Source: JAWLDA01 sp041686855
GTDB taxonomy: Bacteria; Bacillota; Limnochordia; DTU080; RSA5
Assembly: GCA_041686855.1 (NCBI GenBank)
Contig: JAWLDA010000008.1
Span: forward strand, 62,001-126,000
Direction: 5' to 3'
DNA: 64,000 nt
Under the pieces are notes generated by a model. The model did not search any database. It worked only from the letters and a program-made list of their open reading frames with translations, and was not told where the DNA came from. Position numbers and translations under genes: made by a program. Within the stretch, counting starts at the first letter, position 1, and each line of letters opens with the position of its first letter. Below, one piece after another: positions 25,777 to 34,819 of the stretch.

Positions 25777-26624
25777 CGCCCTAACGTAAGACGCATGCCG
25801 TCATAACCCACGATAAAGCCCTCTCGCTCGGCCAGCGCTTCGGCCTCGGAGCACGTGAGCCCACCGTTATCTCCGATATGTAGGGCGAAGAGGCGTGTCG
25901 CCTCATCCATCACGCCGAGATCGACCAGTCGGTCACGCGTGCGGAGGAATTGGCGCAAGGTCAAATGACTCGAGCTGTCGCGTTCGGAGGGTCCCAGGTG
26001 GGTGCACTCCATTCCGATCGCATCAAAACGCCACTCACCGAGGCGCTCCCACACCGCCTCTTCCCACATCCCATCCCAAGCGAAGAGCGCCTTGCACTGC
26101 CCATCGTCGACGGCGTAGTGGAGGCAGCGCGGCCCGCGGTGCATCGCTCGAAACGCTGTCACCTGGAACGCTCCGACCGCAAACGTCTCTCCGTCCTCCA
26201 CGCGGTGAAACGCGCACCGCACTGCCTCCAAGTCGGGGATGACGGAGCGAATCTTCTCCTCGACCAACTCATTGCCGTACACGTGTAAGACCGGTAACTC
26301 CTCACTCGGGCTCAGTACCGTGCTGCGGAACTTGAGGTACTCGACGTGTAAATGATCGGCGTCGGGATGCGTGATCAATAGGTGCTGTAGACCGCTTGGA
26401 TCGATCTTATCCCGGATGATCTGGTGCACGTAGTCCGGGGAGATATCGACCTGGTAGACCGGGCCCGCCGTTTCAAGGAAGTCGTCGAGCGGGTAAAACT
26501 GTACGCCCGTGCGTGTGCGAACCTCCTTCCCCCCTTCACAAAGGGCCGCCCGACACACATGGCACGTACAGAACGGGCGGGGGATCGGCTTCCCTGCCGA
26601 CGTGCCCAGCAAATGAATATGCAT
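25773..26624 (-). CDS. MBL-fold metallohydrolase, PhnP-like
   Basis: A 283-residue protein starting HIHLLGTSAGKPIPRPFCTCHVCR. The early glycine motif plus a CxCxxC cluster is the signature of PhnP-type cyclic phosphodiesterases, in which cysteines hold a structural zinc. The catalytic metal motif is seen as THPDADHLH (a variant of HxHxDH) with later His residues in AMHRGP and LHIGDNGG. ATG 26624 is chosen because an AGGGGG element precedes it; the frame extension to 26690 runs into the upstream gene. It sits in the middle of a three-gene operon, coupled to the HD-domain gene. PhnP works in phosphonate breakdown, but no phn genes are here. Confidence 0.78.
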   Translation of the reverse strand: MHIHLLGTSAGKPIPRPFCTCHVCRAALCEGGKEVRTRTGVQFYPLDDFLETAGPVYQVDISPDYVHQIIRDKIDPSGLQHLLITHPDADHLHVEYLKFRSTVLSPSEELPVLHVYGNELVEEKIRSVIPDLEAVRCAFHRVEDGETFAVGAFQVTAFRAMHRGPRCLHYAVDDGQCKALFAWDGMWEEAVWERLGEWRFDAIGMECTHLGPSERDSSSHLTLRQFLRTRDRLVDLGVMDEATRLFALHIGDNGGLTCSEAEALAEREGFIVGYDGMRLTLGR

Positions 26625-26634
26625 GAGAGACCCC

Positions 26635-27807
26635 CTACTCTGCCGAACGGTACCCTTTGGCGGCGATCCGCCACTCGTCGACGATCTCACCGTCTTGGTG
26701 AATGAGGAGCCAATCCGAAAGGTTCACCACCGGACAAATGTGGTTGGGAACCACCCGGACGAGATCACCGACCTGCAGGGCAGCAGTCTCAGACTCGAGT
26801 GTCACCGTTCCGTGCTCCTCCGAAAGGGAGGCGAGGGTCGCGCCCTCGACGGGCTCGCCGGTGACGCTCTGAATGACACCAAAACCTCTCAGGCTCAGAT
26901 TGGGATGCTTCTGCGGATGAATATCTCCGCTCAACACTTTCTTACCGGCGTTGATAACCGCTCGGTTAGGATGTGGTCGACTGATCACCGTCGCAACGAC
27001 CCACGCAGCACAGTCGGCCGGGGCACACACTCCGGGGCCCGCGTGAATCCCTCCGTAGAAGGGGTACTCCCCAGGTTGAACCTCCGTGACACCCGGCACG
27101 GAGGCGGCAGCCAGCGCCGTCGGTGTCGAGCCTGCCACCACGTTGGGAACGGGGATGCCGGCGCGCTCCAACTCGCGCGCGAACCGAACCAAAATCTCGC
27201 CCTCTTCGATGCCGCTGCGGCGCACCTCCGCCACGGGATCATTCTCCTCCAGCAACTCCGGCCCCATCAGGCGCGGAGCGCCGCGATACCCTAGAATCCC
27301 TTGAAAGTTCACCCGCTCGCTTTGGTGCATGAGCGCGGCGAGTCGTTTAGCTTCGCCGCCCGGCGGCACGCCACACCGACCGGTATTCCCGCTAAGATCC
27401 GTAATATTTAGATCCAGGTATACCTCGAGCGTCGTGGGCCAGTTAACCGCCTCAGCCTCCAAGCGCCGCAGGCCTTCCTCACTGTCGACCAAGAGGCCGA
27501 CCCGCCCGTCTTGAGCTAGGCGGAAGAGGCGTTGAATGTAGGCCGGTGAGACCACTTCGTTCGCAATCATCACGTCACGCCCAGAGGCCTCAAACAACAC
27601 CTCGGCCTCCCGGACCGTCGCCGCCGCGATGCCCGTGGCGCCCAGAGCCCGCTGTCGTTCGACGATCTCCACGCACTTGTGCGTCTTTGCGTGCGGTCTT
27701 AGCGCAGCGCCCGCCGCTTGAACGCCGGACTGCATTCGCTCAAGATTCTCCATCATCGTCGGCAAATCCACGACGAGAGACGGCGTGTGAACCTCTGTGA
27801 GTCGCAT
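26635..27807 (-). CDS. PLP-dependent D-threonine aldolase/D-serine dehydratase-like protein
   Basis: A 390-residue fold-type III PLP enzyme: alanine-racemase-like TIM barrel with the Schiff-base Lys41 in RPHAKTHK, phosphate-binding AGSTPT, and a C-terminal D-serine-dehydratase-like domain ending with the metal-binding pair in PNHICPVVN (His and Cys). This matches the low-specificity D-threonine aldolase group, which cleaves D-beta-hydroxy amino acids to glycine plus an aldehyde. ATG 27807 follows AGGAG at about 11 bases. It is the first gene of an operon with a PhnP-like hydrolase and an HD protein. Substrate unverified. Confidence 0.85.
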   Translation of the reverse strand: MRLTEVHTPSLVVDLPTMMENLERMQSGVQAAGAALRPHAKTHKCVEIVERQRALGATGIAAATVREAEVLFEASGRDVMIANEVVSPAYIQRLFRLAQDGRVGLLVDSEEGLRRLEAEAVNWPTTLEVYLDLNITDLSGNTGRCGVPPGGEAKRLAALMHQSERVNFQGILGYRGAPRLMGPELLEENDPVAEVRRSGIEEGEILVRFARELERAGIPVPNVVAGSTPTALAAASVPGVTEVQPGEYPFYGGIHAGPGVCAPADCAAWVVATVISRPHPNRAVINAGKKVLSGDIHPQKHPNLSLRGFGVIQSVTGEPVEGATLASLSEEHGTVTLESETAALQVGDLVRVVPNHICPVVNLSDWLLIHQDGEIVDEWRIAAKGYRSAE

Positions 27808-28070
27808 CCCAAGTCACGCTCCTAATCGAAATGGATACACCACTGATACCTGCTTGTCGCTTCCCGTATATCGGGCTAAATTCCTGCGTTTTACAGACCG
27901 GCGCTCGGTCCCCGCTCCTGCCGATCCGCAAACCTCTTTGGAGAAGGAAATTCCAATTGCGCCAAGGAACTTTACACGATGTGAATTCTGGAATCTGTTA
28001 TCTCTATGCAGAATAGTTGCGCGAGCCGCCTGGACATCCCATAGCGGCCGACAAAGGAGCGATCGAGAAC

Positions 28071-28949
28071 GTGAAATTGGCCAATGTAGCCTGGCAAGGC
28101 GCCGAGCGCGTCGGCGTCGTCGACCCGGATTCGGGCGTGGTATCCGTTAAGGAGACGACTCAAGACCAGATTTGGGAGGCCCCCTTCGCTCAGCAGGGCG
28201 TGGTCTCGCAAGCCAAGACGCTCACCGAATTGCCGCTGGCGGAGACGACACTCCTTCCCCCAGTGCCACGACCGCCCAAGTTGATCTGTGTGGCAGCCAA
28301 CTACTTGGAGCACCTCCGAGAGGGCGGCAACTCGGACCCCGTTGGCGATGCCCGCCCCCAACTCTTTATGAAACCCCCATCGACCACACTTGTCGGTCAC
28401 AACGCTGTCGTTAAGCTGCCGCCGCACACCCAGTTCTTTGACTGGGAAGGGGAACTGGCTGTCGTCATCGGGCGGCGCCTGCGCCGGGCAGCCGATCGCA
28501 AAGAGGCCCTCTCCGCAGTCGTCGGCTACAGCGCGTTCAACGACCTCTCCGAGCGGCAGCTCAAGTTTGATCCGCGCGAGGACGTGCGCAAGAACACGTG
28601 GTTCTTTGACTGGCTCGCCGGCAAGTGGTTTGACGGAGGCGCCCCGATGGGCCCATGGTTGGTGACGGCGGACGAGATTGGTGATCCCCAGAATCTCAAA
28701 ATCTCGCTCGATCACAACGGCAAGACGGTGCAGGACTCCACGACGGGCGCCATGATGTGTCCGGTCGACGATATCGTCTGGTACGCCTCTCAGGTGATGA
28801 CGCTTGAGCCAGGGGACATCATTGCCACGGGGACCCCCTCCGGCGTCGGAGCCGCGCTCGGCATCAAGATCGTCTCCGGCGACGTCACGACCGTCAAAGT
28901 GGAGGGCATTGGCGAACTGACGACGCACTACCAAGACGAAGAGAGCTAA
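28071..28949 (+). CDS. Fumarylacetoacetate hydrolase (FAH) family protein
   Basis: A 292-residue protein with the FAH catalytic domain: FMKPPSTTLVGHN near 99, the metal-binding FDWEGELAVVIG (Glu127 and Glu129), WFFDWLAGKWFDG, and the C-terminal GDIIATGTPSGVG. Members hydrolyse or decarboxylate 2-keto acids, including 2-keto-3-deoxy sugar acids (ureidoglycolate lyase and KDR-hydrolase groups). GTG 28071 is used with AAAGGAG upstream; the frame to 28017 has no initiation signals. It is the first gene of a five- to six-gene plus-strand operon including a Gfo/Idh dehydrogenase, which fits an oxidative sugar-acid route. Confidence 0.88.
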   Translation: MKLANVAWQGAERVGVVDPDSGVVSVKETTQDQIWEAPFAQQGVVSQAKTLTELPLAETTLLPPVPRPPKLICVAANYLEHLREGGNSDPVGDARPQLFMKPPSTTLVGHNAVVKLPPHTQFFDWEGELAVVIGRRLRRAADRKEALSAVVGYSAFNDLSERQLKFDPREDVRKNTWFFDWLAGKWFDGGAPMGPWLVTADEIGDPQNLKISLDHNGKTVQDSTTGAMMCPVDDIVWYASQVMTLEPGDIIATGTPSGVGAALGIKIVSGDVTTVKVEGIGELTTHYQDEES

Positions 28950-28974
28950 GTCACTCACCCGAAGGAGCACGCCC

Positions 28975-30069
28975 ATGACCGTTCCAACCAAGCCGTTAAG
29001 AGCCGCATTTGTGGGAACGACTCATCCCCATAGCCGTATGTACTACGAGACCCTCAGCCAATTCGACGAGATCGAAATCACGTTGGTGGTCGGGGAGCGC
29101 GGTGATTACGTAAACGAAGGAACGCCGCACGTCCCCAGTCTCAACGACGTTCCCAGCGATGCCTCCTTTGACGCTGCGTTTCTCTTTCTCCCCAACCACG
29201 AGACAGCCGCCGCGTGCAGAACACTGCTAAACCGGGGTAAGCACGTCTTTTGTGAGAAACCGGTCGCGCGCACCTCTGACGACGTCGAAGAGTTGGTGAG
29301 ACTCGCCTCGCAGGGCGGGCTCACCTTTCTCTCCGGCTACCAATGGCGTGTTCATCCAATTGCCCGGTTCGTGCGAGAGTTGGTGGCCGACGGCTCCCTC
29401 GGCGAAATTTACAGCGTCGAGGGCCGCATGATCACGTCAACGGTTGAGGCCCGCGACCCCAGTCACTGGATCTTCGACAACAAGCAAAGTGGTGGCGGCA
29501 TCGTCCATTGGCTGGGATGCCACCACATCGACCTCTTGCGCTTCCTCGTCGGTGACGAGATTGTAGAGACAACCGCGATGACCCGTATCGTCACCGCCGC
29601 GCCAATCGATGTCGAGGATTTAGCCGCCGCTCTCATTCGATTCAAAAACGGTGCGATCGGTACACTGCACCAAGGGTACTTAATCCCCGAGGAGACGGAC
29701 AACCCCTTTGCGCGCTCCTCCTACGACACCTTCCTCGGCCTGCGGGGCTCTCTGGGCTGGATGCGCTGGGAGGCGACCACTTCCTCGATCGAGGTGTACA
29801 GCCTCGCCCAAGGGTGGCGCGGCGCGGCGTACCGACGTATCGACTTCGACGTCGAAAAACGTCCCGGATACGGTGTGGCCGGCTATGAGCTGATTCGTCA
29901 CTTCTTGCACTGCGTTCGCACCGGCGAGCCGACGCTCTCCGACGCGCGCAATGCGATGCAAAACCTCCGGGTGATCGAAGCGATCTATCGCAGCGCCGAC
30001 CGGCGCAGCGCAGAGCGTGTCGTCACGGGTCCGAGAGCGGGGGACGACAATGCCGCGCCGCAAGACTAG
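28975..30069 (+). CDS. Gfo/Idh/MocA family oxidoreductase
   Basis: A 364-residue NAD(P)-dependent sugar dehydrogenase-like protein. The N-terminal Rossmann half contains the EKP motif (HVFCEKPVA near 90), and the C-terminal half has the GGGIVHWLGCHHIDLLR signature with the catalytic His. The N-terminal glycine motif is degenerate (AAFVGTTHPHS instead of GxGxxG), so cofactor use may differ. ATG 28975 follows AAGGAG. The 3' end overlaps the IclR regulator gene by 20 bp. Context with the FAH hydrolase and sialidase-like protein points to oxidation of an acid or amino sugar. Confidence 0.88.
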   Translation: MTVPTKPLRAAFVGTTHPHSRMYYETLSQFDEIEITLVVGERGDYVNEGTPHVPSLNDVPSDASFDAAFLFLPNHETAAACRTLLNRGKHVFCEKPVARTSDDVEELVRLASQGGLTFLSGYQWRVHPIARFVRELVADGSLGEIYSVEGRMITSTVEARDPSHWIFDNKQSGGGIVHWLGCHHIDLLRFLVGDEIVETTAMTRIVTAAPIDVEDLAAALIRFKNGAIGTLHQGYLIPEETDNPFARSSYDTFLGLRGSLGWMRWEATTSSIEVYSLAQGWRGAAYRRIDFDVEKRPGYGVAGYELIRHFLHCVRTGEPTLSDARNAMQNLRVIEAIYRSADRRSAERVVTGPRAGDDNAAPQD

Positions 30070-30862
30070 AGTCGAACCGCAATCTCAAACGGTGGATCGG
30101 GCGCTCAGCATCCTCAAGATGATCGCGGCGGAGAACGAGGAGATGAGCGTGACGGAGATCGCGAACCGCCTCGAAATTTATCCGAGCGTCGTGTCGCGCC
30201 TCATTACCACCCTCGAGTACCACAATCTGTTGCGGCAGAATCCGCACACCCGGCGTTACTGGCTCGGCCTCGGCCTCGTCGAGTTGGGGAGTAAAGCCCT
30301 CGACTCCATCGACCTGGTCGAGGTCGCTAAACCCATGTTGCAGCACTTGAGTGATGAGACGGCCGAGACCGTCTTTCTCATGATCCTCGACCGGGATGCC
30401 GGTGTCTACGTCGCAAAGATGAGTAGTCCCAAGCCCATCGCGATCCAGTCCGAGGTGGGTCATCGTGAGCCTCTTCACTCGAGCGCCGTCGGGAAGTCGC
30501 TCGTCGCCTTTCTTCCAGAGGACGAGCGAAACAGGATTGTGGAGCGGGTCGGTCTACCCAAATTGACCCCAAACACCATTACGGATCCCGAACAGTTCCA
30601 CGAGGAGCTCGCGAACGTGCGCGCTCAAGGGTATGCCATCGACAACGAAGAGGGCGAGGTCGGTATACGGTGTATCGGCGCCCCGATCTTCAACCATAAC
30701 CACTATCCCATAGCGTCCGTGAGCATCTCAACGCCCGCGTTCCGTACTCCACTCGAACGGCTGCTCGGGTGGAGAGACGCCCTGCTCGCCGCAACGCAGG
30801 CGATCTCCCACGAGCTGGGGTACATCGCGCAGACCGAACCCCAAGCATCCTCGGGGAAATAA
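30050..30862 (+). CDS. IclR family transcriptional regulator
   Basis: A 270-residue regulator with an N-terminal winged helix (about 10-65, QTVDRALSILKMIAAENEEM then VTEIANRLEIYPSVVSRLI) and an IclR effector domain (GHREPLHSSAVGKSLVAFLPE, then DNEEGEVGIRCIGAPIF). IclR proteins sense small acids and commonly repress the catabolic operon in which they lie. The ATG at 30050 lies inside the end of the Gfo/Idh gene and implies coupled translation. Embedded between dehydrogenase and sialidase-like genes, it probably controls this operon from the region upstream of 28071. Confidence 0.9.
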   Translation: MPRRKTRVEPQSQTVDRALSILKMIAAENEEMSVTEIANRLEIYPSVVSRLITTLEYHNLLRQNPHTRRYWLGLGLVELGSKALDSIDLVEVAKPMLQHLSDETAETVFLMILDRDAGVYVAKMSSPKPIAIQSEVGHREPLHSSAVGKSLVAFLPEDERNRIVERVGLPKLTPNTITDPEQFHEELANVRAQGYAIDNEEGEVGIRCIGAPIFNHNHYPIASVSISTPAFRTPLERLLGWRDALLAATQAISHELGYIAQTEPQASSGK

Positions 30863-30875
30863 AGGGAGAATCCAC

Positions 30876-31985
30876 ATGACATCACGCTTGGTCCGGCGCT
30901 CAGACGTGCGGACACTCTACGAGAACACATCTACCTATGTCGTCCCGACAGGTTCGATTCAGGCTCTCCCGGGAGGCGACTTTATCCTTGCCTTTCGGGA
31001 GGCGCCGCGCCGGGACCGACTCTCCCACATTGATCCCGCGTCGAAGGGGCTCCTCCTGCGTTCGAATGATTATGGAGAGTCGTGGCCACTCTCACAGATG
31101 AGTGTCATCTACGATCACCCCAGCCCCAACTGCGGCGTTCAGGACCCTGCGGTTGCGGTCCTGCGCGACGGCACACTGATCGCCAGCTTCTTTCAGTGGC
31201 GAGTCGGCGACGACAAGGATCTCCCTGAGAATCCGCCCCCAGGACGGTACTTGCGCCGAAACGCTTGGGAAGGGCGCCACGCCTGGATCGATGGAACGTG
31301 GACTCTGCGTTCCACAGACGGTGGCCTGACGTGGGAGGAGTCTCCCCATCCCGTCGAAACGCCATTGGGGCTCGCCACAACCACCAGTGACCCCATCCTC
31401 GAGTTGCCGAACGGCGAGCTCCTCCTCCCCGGCCACGGGCTGCGCCCTGACGGGTCAGACGTGGCGTTCGTCATTCGCTCCCGCGACGGCGGAGAGACGT
31501 GGACAGATTTCACCGAGACGGCCTCCGAGCCACCCGGCGGCATCATCTTTATGGAGCCGTCCCTAGCGTGGATCGAAGCGACGCAGAGTATCGTTTGCAT
31601 GTTCCGCACTCGCGGCGGTGAATACCCGAACGATCTTTATCAAAGCACTTCCACTGATTTAGGATACACGTGGAGCCGGCCGGAGCGCATCGGCGTTTGG
31701 GGAGGCCCGCCCCAGCTCCTCCCGCTGCAAAGCGGAAACCTCCTCTGTGTCTACGGGTACCGCCGCGAACCGTACGGCGTGCGGGCCGTCCTCAGTGTCG
31801 ACGGCGGGCGCACTTGGAGGAGCGACGAGGAGCTGGCCATCGACACAGAGGGCACCACGTCGGACCTGGGTTACCCCGCCGCCATTCAACGTCCTGACGG
31901 CACCATTTTCGTCACATGGTACGTCGGCGGAGACTCCCAAGCGGGCCATGGATTGATCCTGGGCGCCGTCATCGCCGAGGAATAG
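30876..31985 (+). CDS. Sialidase-like BNR/Asp-box glycosidase, cytoplasmic
   Basis: A 369-residue six-bladed propeller protein with five Asp boxes (SxDxGxTW type): 63-70 SNDYGESW, 146-153 STDGGLTW, 202-209 SRDGGETW, 259-266 STDLGYTW and 307-314 SVDGGRTW. This matches the exo-alpha-sialidase superfamily. An arginine triad cannot be verified by eye (R41/R44-46, R206 or R244, and R297/R303 are candidates). No signal peptide is present, so it differs from secreted sialidases and would work on imported oligosaccharides. ATG 30876 follows GGGAGA, 13 bp after the IclR gene. It may be a glycosidase or a lyase-like relative of unknown substrate. Confidence 0.82.
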   Translation: MTSRLVRRSDVRTLYENTSTYVVPTGSIQALPGGDFILAFREAPRRDRLSHIDPASKGLLLRSNDYGESWPLSQMSVIYDHPSPNCGVQDPAVAVLRDGTLIASFFQWRVGDDKDLPENPPPGRYLRRNAWEGRHAWIDGTWTLRSTDGGLTWEESPHPVETPLGLATTTSDPILELPNGELLLPGHGLRPDGSDVAFVIRSRDGGETWTDFTETASEPPGGIIFMEPSLAWIEATQSIVCMFRTRGGEYPNDLYQSTSTDLGYTWSRPERIGVWGGPPQLLPLQSGNLLCVYGYRREPYGVRAVLSVDGGRTWRSDEELAIDTEGTTSDLGYPAAIQRPDGTIFVTWYVGGDSQAGHGLILGAVIAEE

Positions 31986-31996
31986 GAGGGGCTCCC

Positions 31997-33169
31997 ATGT
32001 ACGTCGTTTTGACTACGTTTCCAGCCCAATCGAGTGCCAACGTCGGCGATCTGCTCATCGAGCGCTCGATCAAGAGCCTGATCGAAGCGGAGAAAGGCGA
32101 GAGCGAGTTCGTCACATTCTTTCGCGAGGAGCCGCTCGACGACCATCTCGAGACAATTAACTCGGCGCGAGCCGTCCTCATGCCCGCATTCCCCATCCGC
32201 GACACTCCGATGTATCCGGTCACGTATCAACTCGTCCGGGACCTCAGCAAAATCCGAGTGCCCCTCATACCTATCGGGGGGAATTGGAACGTTTACCCGG
32301 GGGATGACGTCTCCAGGGAGAGGGTGCGCTTTTCGCAGGAGACCACGGATTTCTTACGTCTCATCGCCGATCAGGTCGACGTCGTGTCGATGCGCGAGTA
32401 CCATGCGTGTCGCATTTTACACCGGCATGGAATTACAAACACCCTGATGACAGGGGATCCCGCATGGTACGACCTCAGCACCCTGGGCCGTCCGATGAAG
32501 CGCGTCACCGACGTAAAGCGGCTCGTCTTTAGCCCGCCTCTCAGCGCGTACTACGTCGAGCAAGCGGAGGAGGTCCTTGCCATGCTCGCCCAACTCTTCA
32601 AAGGGGCAGAGCGCATCTGTGCGATGCACCTGGCCGACCGCAAGACGGTCGATGCATCGGCCAAAGCGACGCGAGACGCGGCGCTCAATCCGGAGGTGGC
32701 CGAGAAGAATGCCCGCGTGAGGGCGGCCGCTGGGAAGCACGGTTTTGAGGTCCGGGATGTGAGTCGCGACGTAAACCTAATCGACTTCTACCGTGAGTGC
32801 GACCTACACGTAGGGTACGAATGCCACGCCCACCTGGCGTTTCTGCGAAACCGAATCCCTTCGGTGTTGATCGCCGAGGATGCCAGAGGAGTTGGCTTCA
32901 ATTACACGTTGAACGTCGGCGGATTCGACGGGTTTAGGAGGAGTCAAACCGCCACGTGGGAGACGGGACAATCCCCGCTCACCTCCGGATACTGCGTCAA
33001 CCTCTCAGAGTTTAGTCTCGCTCCGCCTCGTACCGGTCTGGCCGAGGAGATTCGGGACTTCTTGCAAGAGGAGCTTGATAGCGGCTTCCGCCGCTACGTC
33101 GGCCTGGCGGCGTTCCTCGACGAGACGTACGAGGCGGCGATGCGTCCGTTCCTGGCTTCCTTACCGTAA
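31997..33169 (+). CDS. Polysaccharide pyruvyl transferase family protein
   Basis: A 390-residue protein of the CsaB/WcaK superfamily. Typical elements are an early ANVGDLLIERSI, IPIGGNW mid-N-terminal, VSMREYHACRILHRHGI, MTGDPAWYDL, and DLHVGYECHAHL in the C-terminal half, corresponding to the two GT-B-like lobes. Known members transfer pyruvate ketals to sugars or act in polysaccharide sensing. ATG 31997 follows TAGGAGGGG, 11 bp after the sialidase-like gene. Its presence in a catabolic operon is unusual, because pyruvylation is a biosynthetic step; it may instead use a different donor. Confidence 0.8.
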   Translation: MYVVLTTFPAQSSANVGDLLIERSIKSLIEAEKGESEFVTFFREEPLDDHLETINSARAVLMPAFPIRDTPMYPVTYQLVRDLSKIRVPLIPIGGNWNVYPGDDVSRERVRFSQETTDFLRLIADQVDVVSMREYHACRILHRHGITNTLMTGDPAWYDLSTLGRPMKRVTDVKRLVFSPPLSAYYVEQAEEVLAMLAQLFKGAERICAMHLADRKTVDASAKATRDAALNPEVAEKNARVRAAAGKHGFEVRDVSRDVNLIDFYRECDLHVGYECHAHLAFLRNRIPSVLIAEDARGVGFNYTLNVGGFDGFRRSQTATWETGQSPLTSGYCVNLSEFSLAPPRTGLAEEIRDFLQEELDSGFRRYVGLAAFLDETYEAAMRPFLASLP

Positions 33170-33272
33170 GTGCAAGCCTTGCGCGCGGGAAGAGTCTGAA
33201 CGTCCGTTCCTTTAACTGTGAGTCCCCAAATACACGTGAATGTTGTTGGGAATACCAAAAGGAGACTTCAAA

Positions 33273-34586
33273 ATGAAACGACTTAGATCGACCACTCGCC
33301 TTGCGATCCTACTCTCTGTCGTCGTCGCCGCACTCTCGGTTGGGAGCGCCGCTATGGCCAACCCCGTCACAATCTGGAGCGCGCAAAGCCAAGAGTGGAC
33401 CGACGCACTGGGGTACGCCCTCGAGCCTTTCTTGGAGCAAAACCCTGACATCGAAATTGAACTCGAAGTCGGCGGTCTCTACGATCCCCTGATCGTAGCG
33501 GTCGCAGGCGGTGTGGGCCCTGACATCTTTTTGGGAGCCAGCCTCACGGATACGGCTTACGGTGTCCAAGGCCTCCAAGTCGACCTCACTCCGTACCTCG
33601 AGCGCGACGGCATCCTTGAGGAGATCCGCCAAGACGTCTTCCCCGGTGTACTCGACGGTAGTGTCTTTAAGGGGAAGATTTACGGGATTCCGTTCTCCAC
33701 GCAAATCATTATGCCGTTTTACAACGCGCACAACTTCCAAAACATGGGTGTCGCAGAGCCCCGCGAAGGCTGGACGTGGCCCGAGATGCGGGATAGCCTT
33801 CCGAGTCTTCGCCGTATGAGTCCCAACGGTGACATTGAGATCGACGCGATGCTCAGCCGCTTGGCCGGCCACACTGCCAAGTTCTTCTTGCGCATGGTCG
33901 GAGGGAACATTTGGAACCCCCAGACTTACGAGTTTGAGGGCTCCACGGAGCGTTTCCGCCAGGCCTTCGAGGCGGCGGAAGACCTGAGTCAGCGCGGCCT
34001 TCTGCGCACCTATGGCATCGAGATTAACGAGCACGTTCCCCGCTTCGTCTCCGGGAACGCCTCCTTCTACCTCGACGGCAACTTCCGTTTGGGCACGATT
34101 GAGCAAGATCCGGCCGCCGCCGAGTTTGTTCGGGCAGCCCCGACGATTCGGTACGCCGAGGGAATGACGCCTCGTTACGACTCCTCGCATCGCTCGATCG
34201 CTCTCGCTACTCCAGCGGACGGAGAGGGAGTCTCCGACGACGTTTGGAAAGTGTTTAAGTACCTCATCTCCACTGAGGGGATGGCTCGGTTGACGTCGGC
34301 GCTCGACTTCCTGCCGCCACGCCAGTCGGTGATCAATCATCCGCACTACCTGAACTATCTCGAGACGACGAGCGAGACGTTCCGTTACATCGCCACCCAA
34401 ATTGCTCCGTATTCGTACGCTCCGGGAGCTACGGGGATGCCGGAGGGTCAATTGGTCTACAGCCAGTTTAACGGCTTAGTCCAGCGATACCTCAAGGGCG
34501 AGATCGGGTTTGCCGCGATGATCGAAGAGCACGAGATGGTGAGTCGGGAGCCGCTCGCCAGCGTGCGGGCCCTACTCGCCGAGTAG
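33273..34586 (+). CDS. Sugar-type ABC transporter solute-binding protein (SBP 5)
   Basis: A 437-residue secreted protein: signal MKRLRSTTRLAILLSVVVAA with probable cleavage after AMA, then IWSAQSQEWTDAL, AGGVGPDIFLGAS, YGIPFSTQIIMPFYN and FKYLISTEGMARLTS, all consistent with the family-1 SBP fold. ATG 33273 follows AAAGGAGA. It is placed 103 bp after the pyruvyltransferase-family gene, probably as the last gene of the operon starting at 28071, and is followed by an 18-bp repeat array and an intrinsic terminator. No lipobox cysteine and no permease genes. Confidence 0.87.
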   Translation: MKRLRSTTRLAILLSVVVAALSVGSAAMANPVTIWSAQSQEWTDALGYALEPFLEQNPDIEIELEVGGLYDPLIVAVAGGVGPDIFLGASLTDTAYGVQGLQVDLTPYLERDGILEEIRQDVFPGVLDGSVFKGKIYGIPFSTQIIMPFYNAHNFQNMGVAEPREGWTWPEMRDSLPSLRRMSPNGDIEIDAMLSRLAGHTAKFFLRMVGGNIWNPQTYEFEGSTERFRQAFEAAEDLSQRGLLRTYGIEINEHVPRFVSGNASFYLDGNFRLGTIEQDPAAAEFVRAAPTIRYAEGMTPRYDSSHRSIALATPADGEGVSDDVWKVFKYLISTEGMARLTSALDFLPPRQSVINHPHYLNYLETTSETFRYIATQIAPYSYAPGATGMPEGQLVYSQFNGLVQRYLKGEIGFAAMIEEHEMVSREPLASVRALLAE

Positions 34587-34608
34587 TAGGCTGGCGCACG
34601 GTGAACGC

Positions 34609-34734
34609 GATCGTACGACGAACGTTGATCGTACGACGAACGTTGATCGTACGACGAACGTTGATCGTACGACGGACGTGGATCGTACGACGGACGTGGA
34701 TCGTACGACGGACGTGGATCGTACGACGAACTCG
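34609..34734. repeat. Seven tandem copies of an 18-bp repeat
   Basis: Unit GATCGTACGACGAACGTT (copies 1-3), GATCGTACGACGGACGTG (copies 4-6) and a last copy ending in AACTCG, head to tail without spacers. Each contains the palindrome TCGTACGA. It begins 23 bp after the SBP 5 stop codon. The homogenised blocks (three plus three) suggest recent slippage or unequal exchange. The rest of the 415-bp gap up to the MFS gene holds the terminator at 34795 and an otherwise featureless leader. Confidence 0.95.
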
Positions 34735-34794
34735 ATCGCGATGGACTTGGATCCCACGATGGATTCACGCAAAACACGGTAAAGCATCGAGCGG

Positions 34795-34819
34795 GAGCAG
34801 CCCGATTCTTGGGCTGCTC
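34795..34819 (+). terminator. Intrinsic terminator of the 28.1-34.6 kb operon
   Basis: GAGCAGCCC pairs with GGGCTGCTC around the 7-base loop GATTCTT and is followed by TCTTTGCTCTTCTT. It lies 208 bp after the SBP 5 stop and beyond the 18-bp array, so the array is transcribed in the 3' untranslated region. Confidence 0.85.

Noticed and set aside
27972..28991. 339-residue minus-strand frame
   Set aside because: Antisense to the FAH-family gene, which has intact catalytic motifs.
33309..34451. 380-residue minus-strand frame
   Set aside because: Antisense to SBP 5; an effect of codon bias in GC-rich DNA.
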